The notes: a model not told the origin generated them from the sequence alone. DNA of 64,000 nt from Ascidiimonas aurantiaca (GCF_037646345.1 NZ_JBBEWR010000012.1:62001-126000); one strand, 5' to 3'. Numbered from the stretch's first letter, positions 8,402 to 17,675 are shown. Numbers and translations are program-made.

Positions 8402-10045
8402 TTAATTAGACATTACATTCCATGCTGCTTGAGCATTAGCTTTTCCGTGCCCGAAAATAGGATTACTTCGGGATGGAAAGTCACTCGTAGCTTTTAATGC
8501 AGATACTACGTCTGCTCTGGGCCGGGTAGATGTCTTACCCCAAACTATGGCAGCTATGCCAGCCATGGTTGCAGTTGCTACCGAGGATCCTCCAATTGTG
8601 GTAGGCCAGTTGCTGGTCCTGGCCATAGCTAAAGGAGTAGTACCATTAGATTGTTGCATCACTACCGCAAAATCTACAGTGGGCCCCTGAACACAATCTA
8701 CACATCTTTCATAAGTTGTTGTAATTCCGGTTACGCCCATTACTACTTCACCTCCGTATTCTGTCATATTTGCAGGGAATACTATGTTACTTAGATTGGC
8801 AAACGGCACAGAGAACCATGAAGCGTAAGCAGCTGTACCAGCCGCTGCAAAATTAAGTTTTCCTCTTTCGTACGCATACACAATGGCATCTGCTACTTCA
8901 GTAATACGCACAACATTACCCATGCTTAGGCTGGTAATACGAATGTTGGCAGTATTACCAGATACATAGTAAGCATCTGTTACTGCTCTAATAGCAGCAC
9001 TTCCAAAAATAAGTACACCTTCAGCCACTTTGTAGCTATAAAGGTTACTTCCATAAGCAACCCCCACCATAGTACCTATACCTCTTCTGGGAGCTGCAAT
9101 AGTACCGGCCAGAGCCGTACCATGCCCACAAAAATCATCTACTGACTGTGACCGGTCAAGTAAATTCCAGGTACTCAGGGTTCGCCCGGTAACATAACCC
9201 GCATTCAAACCACTGGTAGAAGACAGGCTTCCCTGGCTAAGCCCTAAGCCGGTATCAAGAATAGCCACACCAATACCTTTACCGGTACCTCTGCCGGAAA
9301 CGCCTCCGGTCTCCCAGGCTTCTTTGATTTTGTGATAACGATAATTCCACGATATTTTCGCATCGGGTGCAATGGTAGCATAGTCAAAATTAGGTCGTAA
9401 ACTAAAATTAGGTCCATAAGTACCACAACCTACGGTGTAAAGACCGCTTCCTTCCGGAGTGGTCTGCTCATAATTTTTAGTGATCTCTTCTACAAACGGA
9501 TGATATGTAGGCTCTACATATCGTACATTTTCAGATTGACGTAAGGCTTTTAGCGTTTCAATACTGTTTATTTTAAGGTACAGGCTAAGAAACTTATCGT
9601 TCTCATATACGATCATCTCCGAACGATCGGTCTGGCCGCTCTCTGCCTCTTTCTCAGAAGCTATTTGTAAAAGCTCGCTTTTAATCTTCAGGATCTCTCC
9701 AGACAACCCTCTTTTTTCAATATCGTTATCCAACATGAACTGTCTGGATTGTTCTGTACTCCATCCAGAAACTTTGTAGCCCACTATAGCAATCTGTTCA
9801 GACAGTAACATGGCACTCCAAACTACATTATCAGGAGCAGAACTCCAGTCAAAAGAAGTACCGGTGCGATTAATAGTTTCTACAATGTAATCATCGAGTT
9901 GATTTTTACTCAAGATACCGGTCTGCTCTTCAGCTACCGCCGTGGGTTCTTCCACAGTAAACTCCTCATCCCTGCTACAGGACACGGCCAGTAACATAGC
10001 TGAAACACCTAATGTTACCAGTACTTTTCTAATCATTTTTTTCAT
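8402..10045 (-). CDS. S8 (subtilisin-like) serine protease, lipoprotein
   Basis: The 547-residue protein starts with a signal peptide ending in a lipobox-like LAVSC (Cys23), so it is probably lipid-anchored to the cell envelope. Residues about 40-185 are a propeptide-like region containing an inhibitor I9-like segment (LSLYLKINSIETLKAL to VRYVEPTY). The catalytic domain follows with Asp264 in VAILDTGLG, His308 in DDFCGHGTALAG and Ser488 in GGSSVATATMAG. The position normally occupied by the oxyanion-hole Asn (AAGN) reads AAGT (Thr404), which is unusual. The gene lies alone between two histidine-kinase/response-regulator pairs and has its own promoter and terminator. Substrate is unknown. Confidence 0.9.
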   Translation of the reverse strand: MKKMIRKVLVTLGVSAMLLAVSCSRDEEFTVEEPTAVAEEQTGILSKNQLDDYIVETINRTGTSFDWSSAPDNVVWSAMLLSEQIAIVGYKVSGWSTEQSRQFMLDNDIEKRGLSGEILKIKSELLQIASEKEAESGQTDRSEMIVYENDKFLSLYLKINSIETLKALRQSENVRYVEPTYHPFVEEITKNYEQTTPEGSGLYTVGCGTYGPNFSLRPNFDYATIAPDAKISWNYRYHKIKEAWETGGVSGRGTGKGIGVAILDTGLGLSQGSLSSTSGLNAGYVTGRTLSTWNLLDRSQSVDDFCGHGTALAGTIAAPRRGIGTMVGVAYGSNLYSYKVAEGVLIFGSAAIRAVTDAYYVSGNTANIRITSLSMGNVVRITEVADAIVYAYERGKLNFAAAGTAAYASWFSVPFANLSNIVFPANMTEYGGEVVMGVTGITTTYERCVDCVQGPTVDFAVVMQQSNGTTPLAMARTSNWPTTIGGSSVATATMAGIAAIVWGKTSTRPRADVVSALKATSDFPSRSNPIFGHGKANAQAAWNVMSN

Positions 10046-10376
10046 AGTTAATAGATTAAGTAGTTAATAAACTTATGAGCAAAAATAATCATATATATTA
10101 TTATTCCCAATTCTTTTGTAAGAATTTTACTATATTTAATGTTTTGCCAGAAAAGTCGGTTTTTTTGTAAAAAAACATCCAAATATTTTTCAAATAGTTA
10201 AAAATTACTATACTTTTATTTTATGGCAATTGTTAACTTACGTAATAACACTTAGTTAAAAACCTTTCAGCACCTTGTTAATTCACAATTATACATGTAG
10301 GAATTAGATATTTTTTTCTATATTAGTTACCTTATAAACGTATGATTTGTCCCATAAATCTCAAGGCATTTAGAAA
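10046..10376. other. 331-base intergenic region between divergent genes
   Basis: This AT-rich gap separates the protease (minus) from the second kinase (plus). It holds a well-formed Bacteroidota promoter for the protease near 10080-10110. I see no convincing coding frame or RNA structure in it, and no exact TAnnTTTG element for the kinase gene. Confidence 0.6.
10080..10110 (-). promoter_or_regulatory. promoter of the S8 protease
   Basis: On the minus strand TTG (10108-10110) is followed by exactly 20 bases and then TATTTTTG (10080-10087). This matches the Bacteroidota housekeeping-sigma consensus TTG-N19-21-TAnnTTTG, 35 bases upstream of the start codon. Confidence 0.75.
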
Positions 10377-11825
10377 ATGTTTAAGGAGCTTACCTTAAAA
10401 TCGCTTTCTGAAGTACTCGATTTCCATTACTGGACCCTGGATAAGTCTGATCTCCAGGAGTCATGGTCGGAAGGTTTTTTCAGTGTTTTCGGGTATGAAG
10501 AAATGAACCTGTCTTTAACAGATTTTGCCAAGAATTTTGTCCATGAGAATGATGTACAAATTATTTTGGAAAACTTTCGGGATTATATAAAATACGATCT
10601 TCCCTTTCAACTGGAGATACGGGTAAAAACTTTTAATAATCAATATCACTGGCTGCTCTGTAAAACAGATACTTCTACAGAACAATTGATCAATTCAGAC
10701 TCTTTTTTCATTGTTTTTCAGGATATAAACGATAAAAAGAAGTACCAGATACGGTATGAAGAAAATAAGTTTTTTTATCAGGAAAGTGCTGAAATGACCA
10801 GAACAGGGGGTTGGTTCATAGACTTTGTTCATCAAAAAACATATTGGGACCGGGGTGTTCGTAAAATTCTTGAGTTAAAAAAAAGTACACCGCCTACCGT
10901 TAAAAAAGGTCTGGAACATATAACTAAAAACTATTACTTCTATACGTTGCGCCATTTTATCGCGTGCACTCTTGGCCATGCTTTCAGGATACAGATACGC
11001 ATGAGCACTTCAAAAAACAGGCATTTCTGGGCGGTTATTATAGGAAAACCTGTTTTTAATGAGAAACAGCATCTTATTGGTATTAGAGGAGTTATACAGG
11101 ATATTGACACTTTAAAGCTGAAAGAACTGCATTTACAGGACTCTATGGATATTATCGCCACTCAAAACGCACGGCTTTTTAATTTTGCCCATATTGTTTC
11201 TCATAACCTGAGGTCACATTCAAGTAACCTCCAACTGGTAACCGAGCTTATTAATCAAGCAACTGATGAAAAAGAAAAAAATGAACTCTTACATACGGTG
11301 ACACAAATATCAAACAGTCTTAATATTACTATTGAACACCTTAACGAAGTTGCCGCTATACATACACAAATTAACAAAAAACCAAAAAAGATAAGTTTTG
11401 AAAAAACTTTACAAGTAGTAACTGCTTCCATAAACCAGATCATTACACAGGAAAAAGCAACTATTGAAGCTGATTTTTCCGAGGCGCGTACTATAAATTA
11501 CATCCCTGCTTATCTTGAAAGTATATTGTTAAACCTGATCACCAATGCTATTAAATACAAACACCCTAAAAGAGATCCTATTATAAAAATACAAACCCGT
11601 AAAACAAAAGACAGAGTATCAATGACTATAACCGATAATGGTATAGGTATTGACCTTAAATTATTCGGGACAAAAATATTTGGAATGTACAAAACATTTC
11701 ACAGTAAAAAAGACGCTGTTGGTATAGGTCTTTTTATCACTAAAAACCAAATTGAATCACTTAACGGTACTATTGAAGTTACCAGTGAGGTAAACCAGGG
11801 GTCCTGTTTTAAAATCAACTTTTAG
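10377..11825 (+). CDS. dual-PAS sensor histidine kinase
   Basis: The 482-residue protein has two PAS-like domains (about residues 15-120 and 140-250) and then a kinase core with H-box FAHIVSHNLRSH (His276), N-box with Asn390 in LITNAIKY, and G-boxes DNGIGID and GIGLFITKN. No membrane segment is seen, so it is probably cytoplasmic. From about residue 130 onward it lines up closely with the whole of the kinase at 5878-6987, sharing the AEMTRTGGW motif at the PAS entry, so the two are paralogues and this one has an additional N-terminal PAS domain. A receiver gene follows 12 bases after its stop. The signal is unknown. Confidence 0.9.
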   Translation: MFKELTLKSLSEVLDFHYWTLDKSDLQESWSEGFFSVFGYEEMNLSLTDFAKNFVHENDVQIILENFRDYIKYDLPFQLEIRVKTFNNQYHWLLCKTDTSTEQLINSDSFFIVFQDINDKKKYQIRYEENKFFYQESAEMTRTGGWFIDFVHQKTYWDRGVRKILELKKSTPPTVKKGLEHITKNYYFYTLRHFIACTLGHAFRIQIRMSTSKNRHFWAVIIGKPVFNEKQHLIGIRGVIQDIDTLKLKELHLQDSMDIIATQNARLFNFAHIVSHNLRSHSSNLQLVTELINQATDEKEKNELLHTVTQISNSLNITIEHLNEVAAIHTQINKKPKKISFEKTLQVVTASINQIITQEKATIEADFSEARTINYIPAYLESILLNLITNAIKYKHPKRDPIIKIQTRKTKDRVSMTITDNGIGIDLKLFGTKIFGMYKTFHSKKDAVGIGLFITKNQIESLNGTIEVTSEVNQGSCFKINF

Positions 11826-11837
11826 TACAGATTATTA

Positions 11838-12257
11838 ATGAATGACAACAAACCTATAGAGCTTGCCTGCATTATTGATGACGACAAAATATATGTAAGT
11901 CTGGTAAAGCGCATCATAGAATCAAAGAATCTTAGCCGGGAACTTTTAATTTTTAGCAACGGAAAAGAAGCACTTGACTATTTTGAAAAAGTTTTTAACG
12001 GGCCCAGGAATATCAGGGTTCCTAATATCATACTGCTGGATCTCAATATGCCGGTCATGGACGGGTGGCAGTTTCTTGAACACTTTATGAAGATAGAAAA
12101 ACGACATCAAAAAGTTATTACCCTGTATATTGTAAGTTCATCTATTGACCCTAATGATGTAGCAAAAGCCCATGACCTGTCATCAGTTTCCGGCTATATC
12201 ATTAAACCGGTAATGCCTAAGGAACTAGAAACCCTTTTTAAGCAGGAGGTTGATTAG
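11838..12257 (+). CDS. single-domain response regulator (second copy)
   Basis: The 139-residue protein is a stand-alone CheY-like receiver. It has the acidic pair in IIDDDKIY, the phospho-acceptor Asp68 in ILLDLNMPVMDGW, a Ser-rich switch region (IVSSSIDPNDV) and the conserved Lys in YIIKPVMP. It is clearly paralogous to the regulator at 6974-7387 and is the partner of the dual-PAS kinase directly upstream. Its 3' end overlaps the 3' end of the convergent lspA gene by 20 bases, an arrangement that leaves no room for a terminator between them. Confidence 0.9.
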   Translation: MNDNKPIELACIIDDDKIYVSLVKRIIESKNLSRELLIFSNGKEALDYFEKVFNGPRNIRVPNIILLDLNMPVMDGWQFLEHFMKIEKRHQKVITLYIVSSSIDPNDVAKAHDLSSVSGYIIKPVMPKELETLFKQEVD

Positions 12258-12882
12258 TGGTTTCGGCAGGAGGAAATGCTTTTTTGTTAAAAACCAGCAG
12301 AATACCCACTCCTGTACTTATGGCTGTGTCTGCCAGATTAAAAACAGGTTCAAAAAAACGAAAGCTTTCACCTCCTAACCAGGGTACCCAGTCTGGCCAG
12401 GTAGTATCAACCATAGGAAAGTACAACATATCTACTACTTTTCCATGAAAAAGGGTTCCATAGGGATCCTTTGCAAATAAAGTAGCCGTTTTACCATAGC
12501 TTTCATCAAAAATGAGTCCGTAAAAAACAGAGTCTATAATATTTCCCAAAGCCCCTGCAAAAATAAGTGAAATGGAAAAAATCAGGATAGAAGGTCCTTT
12601 TCTTAAGATTGTTTTATAGAGCCAGTACCCAATTCCCACTATGGCAAAAAGCCTGAAAATAGTTAAAAACAATTTGGCAGAACGATCTGAAATGGGAACT
12701 ATATCGCTTATTCGGGTACCCCAGGCGGCCCCTTCGTTTTCTATTAATAATATTTTGAACCAGTTGGTTACATGTATCATTCCCTCACTTCCATAAACGA
12801 AATGAGTTTTAATATAGATTTTTACAATCTGATCCAGTAATAATACAATGGCTATTACCAGAGTAGCTTTCTTCAATGACAT
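12238..12882 (-). CDS. lspA: lipoprotein signal peptidase (signal peptidase II)
   Basis: The 214-residue protein is LspA, the inner-membrane aspartyl peptidase that removes signal peptides from diacylated prolipoproteins. Several hydrophobic helices are visible, and the two catalytic-Asp motifs are present: GALGNIIDSVFYG near residue 115 and FNLADTAISTG near residue 182. It is longer than the roughly 165-residue proteobacterial enzyme because of a loop insertion (FDESYGKTATLFAKDPYG), as is usual in Bacteroidota. Several predicted lipoproteins in this window would be its substrates. Its 3' end overlaps the convergent receiver gene by 20 bases. Confidence 0.95.
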   Translation of the reverse strand: MSLKKATLVIAIVLLLDQIVKIYIKTHFVYGSEGMIHVTNWFKILLIENEGAAWGTRISDIVPISDRSAKLFLTIFRLFAIVGIGYWLYKTILRKGPSILIFSISLIFAGALGNIIDSVFYGLIFDESYGKTATLFAKDPYGTLFHGKVVDMLYFPMVDTTWPDWVPWLGGESFRFFEPVFNLADTAISTGVGILLVFNKKAFPPAETTNQPPA

Positions 12883-12936
12883 AACAATAAAATAACGGGC
12901 AAAAAAGGATCATTTCCTTTTTTTTTCAACAAAGGC

Positions 12937-12944
12937 CAAAAATA
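12937..12944 (-). promoter_or_regulatory. putative -7 element for lspA
   Basis: The minus strand reads TATTTTTG, an exact TAnnTTTG match, 55 bases upstream of the lspA start and just after the preceding gene. No good TTG was seen at the right upstream distance. Confidence 0.4.
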
Positions 12945-12950
12945 AGAATA

Positions 12951-13577
12951 TTATTCGGGTTTATTTATGTAAACGTTTCCTCGTTTTGACGTTGCATGAA
13001 TATAGGTCTTATACGTTTTTTTTGCTTTGCCTTCTACCCTGCCATACAGAGAAGTAGCTTGCACATTGGCTTCGGGGCTAAGAATATGAATATTGCCTTT
13101 ATTCACAGTAACTTCCAAAAATCCGGTAACTTCTTCCAGATAACAATGTGCATCATCGAGCTTTATCGCTATTTTCTCGTATTTGCCTTTAATTATGGAA
13201 AAAGCATCTCCTCCTTTTATACTAACTATCCTGCTTTCAGGAATACGCACTTCCAGCGAAACAGAAATCACTTTATGCGCACTCAGTTTATCATCTGGTA
13301 ATGTGAATGCCGGGTTCCAAACCAATCTGATACTGAGTTCTCCCGGAGTGGGTTTTTGAATTACCGGAAATATCTCTTCTGTAAATTCGCCTTCTGTTTT
13401 GAGTGTAACGGTTATTTGTTGAGATGTATGGGTGGTTACTTTGAGTGCAGAAGCCATGCGGCTGTCTATTTGAATACGTGTTATCTTACTGCCGGAGATC
13501 TCTCTGGTAACCTGATGTTGTGCGTACGAAATACGCACTAACAAAAAAACAACAGTAAAAAAAGGAATACATTTCAC
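12951..13577 (-). CDS. exported protein of unknown function, DUF4097-like
   Basis: The 208-residue protein begins at GTG and has a clear signal peptide (MKCIPFFTVVFLLVRISYAQ). The mature part is a series of short beta strands with repeats of the type seen in DUF4097/adhesin-like beta-helix proteins (VSIKGGDAFSIIKGKYEKIAI, FLEVTVNKGNIHIL, YGRVEGKAKKTYKTYIHATSKRGNVYI). I infer an exported beta-rich protein, perhaps periplasmic; no catalytic motif is visible. The terminator hairpin of the dksA-like gene ends only 10 bases before its start codon, so a transcript reading through that hairpin or a very short-leader promoter is needed. Confidence 0.7.
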   Translation of the reverse strand: MKCIPFFTVVFLLVRISYAQHQVTREISGSKITRIQIDSRMASALKVTTHTSQQITVTLKTEGEFTEEIFPVIQKPTPGELSIRLVWNPAFTLPDDKLSAHKVISVSLEVRIPESRIVSIKGGDAFSIIKGKYEKIAIKLDDAHCYLEEVTGFLEVTVNKGNIHILSPEANVQATSLYGRVEGKAKKTYKTYIHATSKRGNVYINKPE

Positions 13578-13587
13578 AAATAAAAAG

Positions 13588-13609
13588 AAAGCGCCCCTGA
13601 AGGCGCTTT
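13588..13609 (-). terminator. terminator after ileS-dksA-like operon
   Basis: AAAGCGCC and GGCGCTTT form an 8-base stem with a 6-base loop. On the minus strand it is followed by a T-rich run (TTTCTTTTTATTT). It lies 17 bases after the dksA-like stop and 10 bases before the next start codon. Confidence 0.8.
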
Positions 13610-13626
13610 TTATAAAACTTTATACA

Positions 13627-14010
13627 TTATTTCTGCATATTTTTTGCTTCTATGCTTAAGGTTGCATGCGGCACTAGTTTGAGGCGTTCCTTATTAATAA
13701 GTTTTCCGGTTACCCGGCAAATCCCATAAGTTTTATTCTCAATTCTTGCTAATGCATTTTTAAGATCGCGAATAAACTTTTCCTGACGAATAGCCAGTGC
13801 CGTATTCGCTTCTTTACTCATAGTCTCAGAACCTTCTTCAAAAGCTTTAAACGTGGGGGACGTATCATCTGTACCATTATTTCCATCATTCATATAAGAG
13901 CTTTTCAAGAGTTCCATATCTTGTTTGGCTTTTTCTATTTTGGCTTCTATTAAAGCCTTAAATTCTTCCAAATCTTTGTCTGAATACCTAACTTTAACAT
14001 CTTCACTCAT
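13627..14010 (-). CDS. DksA/TraR-family RNA polymerase regulator lacking zinc ligands
   Basis: The 127-residue protein is a DksA/TraR homologue: an N-terminal coiled coil (about residues 8-100) and a C-terminal globular domain of the zinc-finger fold. In classical DksA four cysteines bind zinc; here the motif reads YGICRVTGKLINKERLKL then PHATLSIEAK, keeping only the first Cys. Similar cysteine-poor versions are widespread in Bacteroidota, so the fold is probably stabilised without zinc. The family binds the RNA polymerase secondary channel and tunes transcription in starvation. I chose the ATG at 14010, four bases after the ileS stop, because MSEDVKVRYSDKDLEEF is the natural family N-terminus. 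It is cotranscribed with ileS. Confidence 0.85.
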   Translation of the reverse strand: MSEDVKVRYSDKDLEEFKALIEAKIEKAKQDMELLKSSYMNDGNNGTDDTSPTFKAFEEGSETMSKEANTALAIRQEKFIRDLKNALARIENKTYGICRVTGKLINKERLKLVPHATLSIEAKNMQK

Positions 14011-14014
14011 AATC

Positions 14015-17000
14015 TTAATGTTTTTGAATAAACAATCTGGTTTGTATATCGTCAAATACTACTTCTGTGCCATTTTCCATATGGTCTTCAAAATCTAACT
14101 CTGCGGTGAGGGTTTCTGCCTTGATGTAATCTAAATTACTTCGTACAGCTTGTTCAACGAGTCCGTTTTTCTGAAGTCTCACATGTATCCTGTCTGTTAC
14201 TTCAAAGCCTGAATCTTTCCTGAGGTTTTGAATGCGGTTTACCAATTCTCTAGCTACCCCTTCTTCTCTGAGATCATCAGTAATGGTAACATCTAAGGCT
14301 ACAGTAAGCGCACCTGAGTTGGCCACTAACCATCCTTCAATATCCTGAGATGAAATCTCTACTTCATCTAATTCTAAATTAATCTTTTTTCCGTTAATGT
14401 CAAGGGGTAAAATCCCTGATTGTTCCAGTTTTTGTATTTCAACAGTATTTATTTGCTGTATAGCACTGGAAATCAACTTCATGTCTTTCCCATATTTGGG
14501 TCCTAACACCTTAAAGTTAGGTTTTATATGTTTTACTAAAATGCCCGAAGCATCATCAAGCAACTCTATTTCCTTTACATTTACTTCAGCTTTTATAAGT
14601 GCTGATACTGCTTCTATCTCTTCCCGTTGCTCCTCATTGAGTACTGGTATCATAATACGTTGCAGTGGTTGACGCACACGTATCATTTCTTTTCTTCTAA
14701 GGGAAAGTACTAAAGACGAAATGGTTTGCGCCTTTTCCATCTTACTTTCCAGTTTTCGGTCAATGATCGCTTCGTTAAACGAAGGAAAATCAGCCAAATG
14801 TACACTTTCAAAGTTTTCTTTTTGTGTAGCTCCCGTTAAATCTCTATAAAGTCTGTCCATATAAAAAGGGGCAATAGGGGCTCCTAATTTAGCAATAGTA
14901 ACCAGACAGGCATATAACGTTTGATATGCCGAAATCTTATCTTCTTCCTGCCCGTTCATACCATTTTTTATGTTCTGGGCGGGTTTCCAAAACCTTCTTC
15001 TGCTAAGTCTTACAAACCAGTTACTAAGATTTTCCTGCACAAACTCTGAAATGGCCCTTGCAGCTTTGGTAGGCTCATAATCTGTATAAAAAGTATCTAC
15101 TTTTTTGATAAGCGAATGCAACTCGGAAAGAATCCAACGGTCTATTTCGGGACGTTTTTCTATAGGAACATCGGGTTCTTTATATTGAAATCTGTCAATA
15201 TTGGCATAAAGACTGAAAAAGGAATATGTATTATAAAGGGTCCCAAAAAATTTACGCCGTACTTCGGCAATGCCCTCCAGGTCAAATTTTAGATTATCCC
15301 AGGGGTTGGCATTACTTATCATGTACCAGCGGGTAGCATCCGGCCCATACGCTTTAAGTGTTTCAAAGGGGTCTATGGCATTGCCTAAACGCTTAGACAT
15401 TTTTTGTCCGTTTTTATCGAGCACTAATCCATTAGATACTACATTTTTATAGGCAACCGAATCAAAAACCATGGTAGCAATGGCATGCAATGTATAAAAC
15501 CATCCCCGCGTTTGATCTACCCCTTCAGCTATATAATCAGCCGGGAAGGAGGTTTTTTCATCAATTTTTTCTCTGTTTTCAAAAGGATAATGCCATTGAG
15601 CATAGGGCATAGCACCCGAATCAAACCAAACATCAATAAGATCTGATTCTCTTCTCATAGGTTTCCCTGAAGGCGATGCCAAGACAATCTTGTCAACCAC
15701 ATTTTTATGAAGATCTACCTTTTCATAATTCTCTTCACTCATATCACCTGCCACAAAATCTTCAAAGATATCGTTTGACATAAATCCTGCGGTAACGGCT
15801 TTCTGCATTTCCGTTTTCAATTCTGCTACAGAGCCAATAACTATTTCCTCTTTTCCGTCTTCAGTGCGCCATACCGGTAAGGGTATTCCCCAAAAACGAG
15901 AACGGGAAAGGTTCCAGTCATTAGCATTGGCTAGCCAATTGCCAAAACGCCCTTCTCCTGTGGCCTGAGGTTTCCAGTTAATGGTCTGGTTAAGTGCAAA
16001 CATACGGTCTTTAACCTCGGTTACTTTTATAAACCAGGAATCAAGCGGATAATAGAGTATGGGTTTATCAGTTCTCCAACAATTGGGATAACTGTGAATA
16101 TATTTTTCTACCTTAAATGCCCTGTTGGCCTCTTTTAGAGCGATCGCGATCTCTACATCTACTGATCTTTCAGGGGCTTCACCTTCGTCATAGTATTCGT
16201 TTTTAACATATTTGCCTCCCAGATCTCCCAGTTCAGGGCGAAAACGACCCTGAAGATCTACCAGGGGTACGGGTACGTCATTTTCATCAAGCACCAGCAT
16301 TGGAGGTACTTCGGGCACCGCTTCGCGGGCAACTTTTGCATCATCGGCACCAAAAGTAGGAGAGGTGTGCACAATCCCGGTACCGTCTTCGGTTGTCACA
16401 AAATCTCCGGTAATTACTCTAAAAGCATTTTCAGCATTACGATAGGGTAATGTATATGGTAAAAGCTGTTCATACCGTATCCCTTCCATTTCCTTTCCGG
16501 TAAACTCCTTAACCACCATATAAGGTATCTTCTTGGCTTTGCCTGTATAGGCAGCAAGATCTTCTTCTGTAGCTGCAGGTTGAAACTTTTCGCTAAACTG
16601 CTTTCCTACCAGCGATTTGGCAAGGATAACATTTACGGGCTGATGGGTGTATTGGTTATACGTTTTAACCAGTACATACTCTATAGCCGGCCCTACGGTA
16701 AGGGCTGTATTTGAAGGTAAGGTCCAGGGAGTAGTGGTCCAGGCTAGTATGTAAATATCTCCATAATGCCTTAAAAAATCAGGAAGGGTCTCTTCCTTTG
16801 TTTTAAATTGAGCCACTACTGTAGTATCGGTAACATCCTGATAGGTTCCCGGCTGATTGAGCTCATGTGAGCTGAGGCCTGTACCTGCTTTAGGAGAGTA
16901 GGGTTGTATAGTGTACCCTTTATACAGAAGTCCTTTATCGTAAATTTGCTTAAGCAGCCACCATACGGTCTCCATATACTTGGACTTATAGGTGATATAA

Positions 17001-17440
17001 GGATCCTGCATATCTACCCAATATCCTATTTTACGGGTCATGTCATTCCAGACATCTGTATATTTCATAACCGCTTCTCTACAGGCAGCATTATACTGCT
17101 CAACAGATATCTTTTTACCTATATCTTCTTTCGTTATTCCCAGGGCTTTTTCTACGCCCAACTCTACGGGTAAGCCATGTGTATCCCATCCTGCTTTTCG
17201 TTTTACCTGATATCCTTTTTGAGTTTTATACCGACAAAAAATATCTTTAATGGCCCGGGCCATAACATGATGAATACCCGGAAGCCCATTGGCCGAAGGA
17301 GGCCCTTCAAAAAACACAAAAGGCTCTTTGCCTTCACGGGTAGAAATACTTTTTTCAAAAATATCATGCGCTTCCCAGTAATTCAGTATTTCCTGAGCTA
17401 CCTGAGGAAGGTCGAGTTCATTATATTCTGCAAACTTCAT
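14015..17440 (-). CDS. ileS: isoleucyl-tRNA synthetase
   Basis: The 1141-residue protein is IleRS, which charges tRNA-Ile and edits valine in the cytoplasm. The class I signature HIGH occurs as GIHH in PPSANGLPGIHHVMAR (near residue 55) and the KMSKS loop as KMSKRLGN (near residue 690). The editing domain lies between (TTTPWTLPSNTA, GTGIVHTSPTFGADD) and an anticodon-binding domain follows. It lacks an obvious C-terminal zinc finger and so belongs with the longer, eukaryote-like IleRS branch common in Bacteroidota. The dksA-like gene follows by four bases. Confidence 0.97.
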   Translation of the reverse strand: MKFAEYNELDLPQVAQEILNYWEAHDIFEKSISTREGKEPFVFFEGPPSANGLPGIHHVMARAIKDIFCRYKTQKGYQVKRKAGWDTHGLPVELGVEKALGITKEDIGKKISVEQYNAACREAVMKYTDVWNDMTRKIGYWVDMQDPYITYKSKYMETVWWLLKQIYDKGLLYKGYTIQPYSPKAGTGLSSHELNQPGTYQDVTDTTVVAQFKTKEETLPDFLRHYGDIYILAWTTTPWTLPSNTALTVGPAIEYVLVKTYNQYTHQPVNVILAKSLVGKQFSEKFQPAATEEDLAAYTGKAKKIPYMVVKEFTGKEMEGIRYEQLLPYTLPYRNAENAFRVITGDFVTTEDGTGIVHTSPTFGADDAKVAREAVPEVPPMLVLDENDVPVPLVDLQGRFRPELGDLGGKYVKNEYYDEGEAPERSVDVEIAIALKEANRAFKVEKYIHSYPNCWRTDKPILYYPLDSWFIKVTEVKDRMFALNQTINWKPQATGEGRFGNWLANANDWNLSRSRFWGIPLPVWRTEDGKEEIVIGSVAELKTEMQKAVTAGFMSNDIFEDFVAGDMSEENYEKVDLHKNVVDKIVLASPSGKPMRRESDLIDVWFDSGAMPYAQWHYPFENREKIDEKTSFPADYIAEGVDQTRGWFYTLHAIATMVFDSVAYKNVVSNGLVLDKNGQKMSKRLGNAIDPFETLKAYGPDATRWYMISNANPWDNLKFDLEGIAEVRRKFFGTLYNTYSFFSLYANIDRFQYKEPDVPIEKRPEIDRWILSELHSLIKKVDTFYTDYEPTKAARAISEFVQENLSNWFVRLSRRRFWKPAQNIKNGMNGQEEDKISAYQTLYACLVTIAKLGAPIAPFYMDRLYRDLTGATQKENFESVHLADFPSFNEAIIDRKLESKMEKAQTISSLVLSLRRKEMIRVRQPLQRIMIPVLNEEQREEIEAVSALIKAEVNVKEIELLDDASGILVKHIKPNFKVLGPKYGKDMKLISSAIQQINTVEIQKLEQSGILPLDINGKKINLELDEVEISSQDIEGWLVANSGALTVALDVTITDDLREEGVARELVNRIQNLRKDSGFEVTDRIHVRLQKNGLVEQAVRSNLDYIKAETLTAELDFEDHMENGTEVVFDDIQTRLFIQKH

Positions 17441-17675
17441 TATAAGACAGGTTCCATTGCTAAATTAGGTCTGCGAAATTACTAAATTTCAATGAATTGA
17501 ACCTTTAAGAAACCGCAAAATGTATAGAATTTTCGCATCCTTAAGGCATTAATGAAAAGCTAACCCGTCTTCCCGGGTACCCATGAAAATAATTTCAAAA
17601 AATAAAACCGGGGGCGGCTCGGTAATTTTAGAAAAAGGCATACAATCAGTTAGAACTGACTTCTTGAACTGTTCT

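Noticed and set aside
17563..17578. ACCCG/CGGGT hairpin upstream of ileS
   Set aside because: A 5-base stem without a T-run; too weak to call a terminator or riboswitch. No T-box-like leader was recognised before ileS either.
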